A DNA stretch of 64,000 bases, from assembly GCA_002346745.1 (NCBI GenBank), contig DEAL01000008.1:30169-94168 (forward strand). The letters are read 5' to 3'. Below, piece by piece: positions 58,759 to 64,000 of the stretch. Position numbers and translations under genes: made by a program. Position 1 is the first letter of the stretch; each line of letters starts with the position of its first letter. The stretch is from Candidatus Neomicrothrix sp. UBA2983. Its GTDB lineage: Bacteria; Actinomycetota; Acidimicrobiia; Acidimicrobiales; MedAcidi-G1. Below the pieces are notes generated by a model. That model made no database searches. It was not told where the DNA came from and saw only the letters and a program-made list of their open reading frames with translations.

Positions 58759-59700
58759 TCATGTCGTTCTCCTCCCGGTCACGCCGTCGAACGCCTCGAC
58801 GAGGCCCGTCAGGACCCCGATGGCCGCCTCCCGACCGGCGGGCATCGGCAGGTTGATGCGGCAGTCGGTGACGCCGGCCTCGAGCAGCGCTGGTACCGCG
58901 GCGACGGTGGCGTCGAGGTCGATGCCGTCGTCGCTGCGTACGGCAGGCACGGTGCCGGTGACCTGGAGGCCGGCCGGGTCGTGGCCCAGGTCCTCCAGCA
59001 GCCGGCGCATCCGGGTGATCCCGGTGGCGGGGTCGTCGGCGTCGGGTCCCCAGGGGATCCAGCCGGTGCCGTAGGTGGCGAGGCGGCGGGCCACCCGGGG
59101 GTTGGTCGTTCCACTCACCCAGATCGGAACGCCGCCGGCCTGGCGGGGCTTGGGCATGGCGTGGATGCCGGTGAAGGCCAGTTCGGCGGCGGCGTAGTCG
59201 GCCCGGTCCTCGGTCCAGAGCGCTCGGCACACCTCGAGCGTGTGGTCGAGCAGGCGGCCGCGGCGGTGGAAGTCGAGGCCGGCGGCGCCGTACTCCTCCT
59301 CCTGCCAGCCGACGCCCACGCCCAGGTCGAGGCGTCCGCCGGAGAGCACGTCGAGGGTGGCCGCCGTCTTGGCGAGGACGACGGGGCGACGGAGTGCCGC
59401 CAACAGGATTCCGGTGCCGAGGCGGATGCGTCCGGTGAGGGCGGCGAGGTGCGACAGGACGGTGAGCGGCTCCAGCCAGTGTCCGTCGGGACCGGTCGGC
59501 TGTCGCCCGCCGGCGGTCCCGCCGAGGGCCGGGTCGGCGTAGGCGCCCAGGTTCTCCCCGAAGGCGACGTGGTCGGACACCACGAGGCGGTCCACGCCTG
59601 CGGCGTCGGCGGCAACGGCGCGGTCGAGCAGGTTCGTCCACTCGCCGGGGTCCTCGGCGGCGAAGGTGATCGCCTGGACCGAGAGGGTGGGTCGACTCAC
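58759..59700 (-). CDS. LLM-class F420-dependent oxidoreductase 2
   Basis: A 313-residue LLM protein. Hallmarks are AVAADAAGVDRLVVSDHVAFG, RIRLGTGILLAALRRPVVLAK and SGGRLDLGVGVGWQEEEYGAAG. The GTG overlaps the TGA of the DUF1214 gene. It shares the general plan with the next LLM but differs in most positions, so this is not a recent duplication. Two LLM enzymes in one operon may catalyse successive steps or form a mixed dimer. Confidence 0.88.
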   Translation of the reverse strand: MSRPTLSVQAITFAAEDPGEWTNLLDRAVAADAAGVDRLVVSDHVAFGENLGAYADPALGGTAGGRQPTGPDGHWLEPLTVLSHLAALTGRIRLGTGILLAALRRPVVLAKTAATLDVLSGGRLDLGVGVGWQEEEYGAAGLDFHRRGRLLDHTLEVCRALWTEDRADYAAAELAFTGIHAMPKPRQAGGVPIWVSGTTNPRVARRLATYGTGWIPWGPDADDPATGITRMRRLLEDLGHDPAGLQVTGTVPAVRSDDGIDLDATVAAVPALLEAGVTDCRINLPMPAGREAAIGVLTGLVEAFDGVTGRRTT

Positions 59701-60896
59701 CGACGGAACCTCCGGAGGGCGCCGCGCCGACGCCGCCGGAGCACCTCGGCGCGCTCACCGGGGGTGACCCGGGTGGTGCCGTCTGGGAGGTGGTGGTCGA
59801 CCTCGTCGAAGGGGACCAGTCGCACGTCGGGCACCGGGGCTGACTCGAACTGGTTCCACCGGTAGGTGATGCAGCCCTCCGAGGCGCCGCCGGTGTCGAG
59901 CCAGTTGGCGACGCCCGGGTCCCGGTGGGCGATGACCGCCCGGAACACGCCGTCGGCGTCGACCACCGCCTGGTGGTCGTTGAGGCTGGACTGTCGGTTC
60001 ACCCAGTCCAGGGACTGGAACCAGACGTCGCCCAGCTGCACCCCCCAGTAGTGGCACTCGGGGACCGGTACCTCGTACAGCAGCGCTTCGTCCTCCGCCA
60101 CCCGCCACCAGCACTGGCCGTAGGCCTGGTCGGGGCTACCGCCCTGGCTGAGGGTGGATCGCGGCCCGGGTGCCACGTGGGCGAAGGTGTTGACCTCGTC
60201 GCGCCTCAGGTGGGCCTGGCCGAAGTCCGCCCAGAAGGCCGGCAGGGCGGTCCCGATGTGGGTGAGGCGACCGAGTGCGGCCTCGAGGCCGTCGGCGTCG
60301 AGGCGGCTGGTGGCGGGGCCGGGGTCGAGGCACTCGAGGTGGAGGTCCGCCGGCTCCTCGTGCTCCCAGTCGGCGAAGAACTGGCGGACGAACAGGGTGG
60401 TGTGCACGGCGGGGAGTTGGAACCATGTGTCGGCACCACCCTCGGGGGGCGGTGCCGACGAGAAGACGGCGCTGAAGTCGCCGTTGTCGTCGGCGCCGAG
60501 TCCGTCGCTGTTGAGGTTGAGGTGCTGCTGGATGGGTCCCCCGCCGAAATCGAAGTCCATCAGCGTGACTGCGAGGTACCGGACGGACCCCAAGTTGCCG
60601 GACAGCCGGTAGGTATTGGCCAGGTCCAGGGCCGCTCCCTGGTAGAGGCCGTCGGGGTTGTCCTGCCCGGACTTGAAGGGATGCATCCACGCCAGCTCCG
60701 GGTGCGAGAGGCCGCCGCCCTCCAGGTTCGTCGAGACGCCGCGGGCGACGGAGCGGAGCAGGTGTCGCAGGCCCTCGACGCGGTCGTCCTCGTCGCCGGG
60801 TCGGTCCGGGTCGAGAACGTGGTCGGCGCCGGCCTTGAGGCCGTCGAGGAAGTCGTCCCAGAGGTCGCGCAGTCGTTGGAGGTCCGTGCTGGGCAT
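59697..60896 (-). CDS. DUF1214-domain protein
   Basis: A 399-residue soluble protein whose C-terminal half is DUF1214: HYWGVQLGDVWFQSLDWVNRQSSLND and HRDPGVANWLDTGGASEGCITYRWN (in parts). The N-terminal half is rich in acidic residues and has MDFDFGGGPIQQHLNLNSDG. The function of the family is not known; some members occur in steroid or lipid degradation regions. CAGAGT lies 6 nt before the ATG. It is first of three genes with two F420-type oxidoreductases, suggesting it handles the same substrate. Confidence 0.83.
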   Translation of the reverse strand: MPSTDLQRLRDLWDDFLDGLKAGADHVLDPDRPGDEDDRVEGLRHLLRSVARGVSTNLEGGGLSHPELAWMHPFKSGQDNPDGLYQGAALDLANTYRLSGNLGSVRYLAVTLMDFDFGGGPIQQHLNLNSDGLGADDNGDFSAVFSSAPPPEGGADTWFQLPAVHTTLFVRQFFADWEHEEPADLHLECLDPGPATSRLDADGLEAALGRLTHIGTALPAFWADFGQAHLRRDEVNTFAHVAPGPRSTLSQGGSPDQAYGQCWWRVAEDEALLYEVPVPECHYWGVQLGDVWFQSLDWVNRQSSLNDHQAVVDADGVFRAVIAHRDPGVANWLDTGGASEGCITYRWNQFESAPVPDVRLVPFDEVDHHLPDGTTRVTPGERAEVLRRRRRGALRRFRR

Positions 60897-60949
60897 CCGC
60901 CCACTCTGGCAGCAGGCAGTCGTGGGGGCCAAGCCCCCGGGACGGCGTC

Positions 60950-61351
60950 CTACTCGCCCGAGTAGGTGCCGAAGGTCCAGACGTTGTCCTCGGGGTCGAG
61001 GCAGGTGAAGCCCCGGGAGCCGTACTCCTCGTCGCGCAGCCCACGGACGACGTGGGCGCCGCCGTCGAGGGCCCGGTCGTGGAGGGCGTCGGGCTCGTCC
61101 GTGACGACGTAGACGCTGATCGGTCCCCGCGGGAGCTCCAGGTGGCCGGCGTCGCCGCTGTCGGCGTCGCCGAGCATGACGCCGCCCCCCAGCGGCCAGG
61201 TCAACTGGGCGTGCAGCACCTCGCCACCGGGCCCGGGCACGACCAGGGACTCCTCGAAGCCGAAGGCGTCGACGAGGAAGGCGATCAGCGCACGGGCGTC
61301 GTCACAGCGCAGCGTCGGCCAGACGGTGGGCGCGGGCATGACGCGGACCAT
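60950..61351 (-). CDS. VOC-family (glyoxalase-like) protein
   Basis: A 133-residue protein of the vicinal-oxygen-chelate fold: WPTLRCDDARALIAFLVDAFGFEE, then HAQLTWPLGGGVMLGD, and the second repeat end YGSRGFTCLDPEDNVWTFGTY. It matches small VOC proteins (PhnB or bleomycin-resistance-like); the metal ligands are not all clear, so it may bind rather than catalyse. It is 53 bp upstream of the DUF1214 operon on the opposite side and is probably separate. Confidence 0.83.
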   Translation of the reverse strand: MVRVMPAPTVWPTLRCDDARALIAFLVDAFGFEESLVVPGPGGEVLHAQLTWPLGGGVMLGDADSGDAGHLELPRGPISVYVVTDEPDALHDRALDGGAHVVRGLRDEEYGSRGFTCLDPEDNVWTFGTYSGE

Positions 61352-61487
61352 AGGTGGCGCGGATGGTTGCCGGCCACCGGGGCGCGTTGATCCCAGCTCG
61401 GGGAGCGGGTTCGGAGCGCTCGTGGCGTTCCGGAGGTTGTCGGCGCCGGCGGGCGCCGGTGTTCCCGGCTGAACCGGGAGGGTCCGG
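61352..61487. other. Short gap between cold-shock and VOC genes
   Basis: A 136-bp region with no coding-like frame. It has no marked palindrome and is GC-rich. It should hold the VOC promoter on the minus strand. Confidence 0.3.
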
Positions 61488-61688
61488 TCAGACCTTGCGG
61501 ACGTTCAGGGCCTCGGGGCCCTTGCGGCCGGGGCCGACCTCGAACTCGACGGCCTGGCCCTCGTCGAGGCTGCGGAAGCCGCTGCCCTCGATGTTGGAGT
61601 AGTGGACGAAGACGTCTTCCTCGCCCTCACGGGAGATGAACCCGTACCCCTTCTCGTTGTTGAAGAACTTGACGGTGCCGGTAGGCAT
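61488..61688 (-). CDS. Cold-shock protein (CspA family)
   Basis: A 66-residue single cold-shock domain that binds single-stranded nucleic acid. RNP1 is GYGFISREG and RNP2 is VFVHYSNI. The first residues [18 protein letters not shown] are typical of actinobacterial CspA. The ATG has a GAAAG site upstream, and the start is followed by a normal length. The ~98-bp leader to the methyltransferase may carry a cold-responsive element, which is not visible by eye. Confidence 0.95.
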   Translation of the reverse strand: MPTGTVKFFNNEKGYGFISREGEEDVFVHYSNIEGSGFRSLDEGQAVEFEVGPGRKGPEALNVRKV

Positions 61689-61763
61689 TGCTGGACTGCT
61701 TTCTGGATTCTTCGTACCGACCGGTTGACCGGAACGACGGCAGGCTAACGGGCGTCTGGGCCG

Positions 61764-61782
61764 GGACCACCGTTAGTGGTCC
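61764..61782 (-). terminator. Hairpin after methyltransferase gene
   Basis: GGACCAC and GTGGTCC form a perfect 7-bp stem around a 5-nt loop, 4 bp after the methyltransferase stop on the minus strand. It has no T-run and resembles the fcl hairpin. Confidence 0.5.
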
Positions 61783-61786
61783 GATG

Positions 61787-62428
61787 TCAGGTTCGGCGCA
61801 GCACACACCAGGAGCCCTCGCCGGCTCGGCAGGCGGTTCCGGACCAGTCGCCACAGCCGGCCTCGGCGAGCGCCCGCACGACCTCCTCGGGGGCGAGGTG
61901 GATCGGCGTGTCCTCGGCCCGGCTGCTGACCCAGACGAGTGCCCCGTCCGGGGCGAGGCAGCGGTCGACCTCCGTCGGGAAGAGGAACATGTTCATGAGC
62001 ACGAGGGCGTCGGCGACGCCGTCGGGCAGGGGCAGTCGTGCGGCGTCGGCGTTGACCGCCGGCGCGTCGTCGACGGCGTGGCGCAGCATCTCGAGCGAGA
62101 GGTCCACGGCGACGACGCGGTCGAAGTGCTGCGCCAGCAGGTGGGAGACGAGGCCGGTGCCTGAGCCGAGCTCGACGGCGGTGCCGCCGCCGACGCCGCC
62201 CCGGTCGAGGGCGTCGCCGAGTTGGAGGGTGCGGCCGGGGCCGCCACGGGTGGCGGTCCACTCCTCGGCGAGACCGTCGAAGACCCCGCGGACGAAATCG
62301 GCCCGCTCCGGGCCCCACCCGTCCTCGAAGGCGATCGAGCGGGTGACGGCGCGCATCGGGTGGTTCGAGCCGGAATAGCGGTCCGATGTCGCGACCGGAT
62401 GGACCGGGTCCAGGTGCTCGACGCCCAC
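61787..62428 (-). CDS. Class I SAM-dependent methyltransferase
   Basis: A 213-residue methyltransferase of the UbiE/methyltransf_11 type. Motif I is VELGSGTGLVSHLL, followed by DRVVAVDLSLEMLRHA, NADAARLPLPDGVADALVLMN and CLAPDGALVWVSSRAED. The GTG start has TACGTT about 7 nt upstream. The substrate is unknown. It faces the patatin gene with a 44-bp divergent gap. Confidence 0.88.
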   Translation of the reverse strand: MGVEHLDPVHPVATSDRYSGSNHPMRAVTRSIAFEDGWGPERADFVRGVFDGLAEEWTATRGGPGRTLQLGDALDRGGVGGGTAVELGSGTGLVSHLLAQHFDRVVAVDLSLEMLRHAVDDAPAVNADAARLPLPDGVADALVLMNMFLFPTEVDRCLAPDGALVWVSSRAEDTPIHLAPEEVVRALAEAGCGDWSGTACRAGEGSWCVLRRT

Positions 62429-62472
62429 GGACCGGAACGTAGCCGGACCGGTGCGCGTGCCAGACTTCCGGG

Positions 62473-63327
62473 ATGTCCCTGTGGCCCAGGTTCCGTCGCC
62501 GTACCCGCCGGCAGCACACCGTGTTCGTGCTTTCCGGTGGCGCGGTCCGCGGCGCGGCCCAGGTGGGGATGTTGCGAGAGCTGCTCGGTGCCGGACTCGT
62601 TCCGGACGCCGTGGTGGCGGTGTCGGCCGGAGCCCTCAACGGCCTGCCGGTGGCCAACGACCCCACGCTCGAGCAGGTCGACCTGCTGGAGGAGATCTGG
62701 CGGGAGGTGGCGGCGCGTCCCCCGGTCCGCAGCGGGGCCCTGCGGACCTGGGTCTCGATCCTGCGCGGTCGACCGGGGTTCGACACCGGTGAGCGTCTGC
62801 GGGAACTGATCGAGGAGTACGCGCCGGTGACCGACCTGGGCGACACCCTGGTCCCGATCCACGTCGGGACGACTGCCGCATCCACCGGGTCGCTGTGCTG
62901 GTGGCGTGACGGGCCGTCGGTCGACATCCTGTGCGCCTCGGCGGCGATCCCGGGCGTGTTCCCCTCCGTGCCGTTGCCTGATGGCGACCACCACCTCGAC
63001 GGCGGGGTGCTCTCGAACCTGCCGCTGCGCTATGCCGTGTCGCTGGGGGCCACCCGGCTCGTGGTGCTGGACGTGGCCGCCGACTTCCTCCCGGCCGAGA
63101 AGCAGACGGCGCTCACCAGCATGCTCACCGGGTTCCGGGCGGCCACCACGGAGCTGACCCGCCAGGAGTGGCTCGATGTGCCCGAGAGCATCGAGGTGCT
63201 CCATGTCGAGCTGCCGGTGGCGAGCAGCGGTCTTGACCTGGACTTCGGTGAGACCGAGGCGCTCCTGGTGGAGGGAGCGGAGGCCGCACGGGGGGCGATA
63301 GCGGCCAGCGGTTGGATCACCGGCTGA
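62473..63327 (+). CDS. Patatin-like phospholipase
   Basis: A 284-residue patatin/RssA-like lipid acyl hydrolase. The oxyanion loop is SGGAVRGAAQVGMLRE, the nucleophile Ser sits in VAVSAGALNGL, and the catalytic Asp in LDGGVLSNLPL. The nucleophile elbow lacks the first Gly of GxSxG (Ala here); activity is likely but altered. CAGACT (62461-62466) lies 6 nt before the ATG. No membrane segment is seen, so it is cytosolic. Confidence 0.86.
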   Translation: MSLWPRFRRRTRRQHTVFVLSGGAVRGAAQVGMLRELLGAGLVPDAVVAVSAGALNGLPVANDPTLEQVDLLEEIWREVAARPPVRSGALRTWVSILRGRPGFDTGERLRELIEEYAPVTDLGDTLVPIHVGTTAASTGSLCWWRDGPSVDILCASAAIPGVFPSVPLPDGDHHLDGGVLSNLPLRYAVSLGATRLVVLDVAADFLPAEKQTALTSMLTGFRAATTELTRQEWLDVPESIEVLHVELPVASSGLDLDFGETEALLVEGAEAARGAIAASGWITG

Positions 63328-64000
63328 GGGCGCCCTCCGGGAGCCAGCCGAGGGCGTCCAGGGCCTCGGCGACGACGCTGGCGTAGCGCCAGGAGCCCAA
63401 GGGCTCGAGGTGGCCACCGGGTGGCGGGGAACGGAGCAGGCCGGTGCCGTCCACGCAGCCGGGCTCGGTGTCGTTGCAGGGCGCCTCCTGTAGGAACTCG
63501 CCGTCCGGTGAGAGGACGGGCCACGTGCTGACGAAGCGGACGGTGCCGTCGGCGTGGTCGTTCGGTGCGGTCTCGTAGAGCTCGTGGGTGCCGACCCGTT
63601 CACCGTCGCGACTGATCGGCTGGGCGATGAGGAGCATGCGGGCGCCGAACTCCTCGGCCAGCCCGATGAGGTAGTCGAGGTCCTGGCGGTTCTTCTCGTG
63701 GTAGGCGTCGCCCTCGGCGCCGCCCATGCAGTTCGTGAGGCTGTTGCCGCCGTGGTCGAGGACGAAGACGTGCGGCTGCCAGTCGGCGAGGTGCTCGAAG
63801 CCGAGGTCGTTGCCGTGGCGCTCGAACCAGTCGCAGAGGGCCGTGCCCCCGTGGGCCCGGCGGACGACGTCGGCCGCCGGGCCGAGCAGGTCGGAGAGAT
63901 GGGGGAGCCACTGCACGGTCACCGAGTCGCCGGTGACGACGATGCGGACGGCCTCCCCGTCGGCGAAGTGGATCGGGGTGGCGGGAGGCGTGGTGGTTGT
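63317..64000 (-). CDS. SGNH/GDSL-type hydrolase (5' end outside window)
   Basis: The frame stays open from 63317 to the window edge, giving 227 residues without a start. Block I is TGDSVTVQW (Ser nucleophile), and HVFVLDHGGNSLTNCMGG holds the G/N blocks. The catalytic Asp-x-x-His is not clear; it may be the DGTG... HLEPLGSWRY region near the end. A GTG inside the GDSV motif is not a plausible start, so the gene begins beyond 64000. The T/P-rich residues at the edge (TTTTPPATP) look like a linker after a signal or anchor. It overlaps the patatin 3' end by 11 bp. Confidence 0.83.
   Translation of the reverse strand, partial: TTTTPPATPIHFADGEAVRIVVTGDSVTVQWLPHLSDLLGPAADVVRRAHGGTALCDWFERHGNDLGFEHLADWQPHVFVLDHGGNSLTNCMGGAEGDAYHEKNRQDLDYLIGLAEEFGARMLLIAQPISRDGERVGTHELYETAPNDHADGTVRFVSTWPVLSPDGEFLQEAPCNDTEPGCVDGTGLLRSPPPGGHLEPLGSWRYASVVAEALDALGWLPEGALSR

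Overview
The window is about 64 kb of very GC-rich chromosomal DNA, densely packed with genes that often overlap by 4 bp (ATGA or GTGA junctions). The gene content points to an actinobacterium, most likely a marine Acidimicrobiia-type lineage. The evidence is a mycothiol-dependent formaldehyde dehydrogenase, an F420:NADPH oxidoreductase with two F420-type LLM oxidoreductases, a single-chain AceE, an InhA-like FabI, a thrS-HIT pair, and a cupin DMSP lyase (DMSP is a marine osmolyte). Lineage is inferred from these families; no 16S rRNA or marker phylogeny is possible here. There are no insertion sequences, prophage or CRISPR arrays, and one tRNA gene (tRNA-Val, CAC).

Layout. 1-7.1 kb: iron-sulfur assembly in two facing blocks. 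The plus block is sufD, a Rieske ferredoxin, sufC and a pterin dehydratase. The minus block is a second sufC, sufS and sufU, preceded by an MBL hydrolase pair. sufB is not in the window. 7.2-17.6 kb: acyl-CoA dehydrogenase, GDP-fucose synthase, a HhH-GPD protein, AceE, RNase HI, a CobW-type GTPase, an amidohydrolase, and a two-gene unit ending in a DMSP lyase. 17.7-26.9 kb: aconitase, then a four-gene minus operon (fatty acyl-CoA reductase/HAD fusion, Zn-dehydrogenase, LarA-like protein, acyltransferase) facing its own TetR gene across two matching palindromes. 27-34.2 kb: ddl and murF back to back, a zinc ribbon protein, a membrane J-domain protein, a PEP-swivel-domain enzyme, tRNA-Val and a P450.

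34.4-45.8 kb: a six-gene minus run (MarR, ABC half-exporter pair, TauE, ABC ATPase, thiamine pyrophosphokinase), a tandem CNNM/CorC pair, an M23 peptidase, FabI and the F420:NADPH oxidoreductase. 45.8-53.4 kb: thrS, a HIT hydrolase, a lipoprotein hydrolase, and a split metal-ABC system. Its permease and binding protein are separate, carry the same candidate operator, and have no ATPase nearby; the binding protein ends in an 83-residue His/Asp/Ser tail. 53.3-64 kb: an acyl-CoA synthetase without a normal start codon, MscR, TrpB2, a DCC protein, a DUF1214-LLM-LLM operon, VOC, cold-shock, methyltransferase, patatin, and an SGNH hydrolase cut by the window edge.

Across the window, many first genes of transcription units have a NANNNT hexamer 6-8 nt before the start codon. 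This suggests widespread leaderless transcription and was used to choose several starts. The clearest candidates for undescribed biology are the TetR/FAR-HAD/LarA-like operon, the split metal transporter with its tailed binding protein, and the J-domain/transmembrane/four-cysteine protein.
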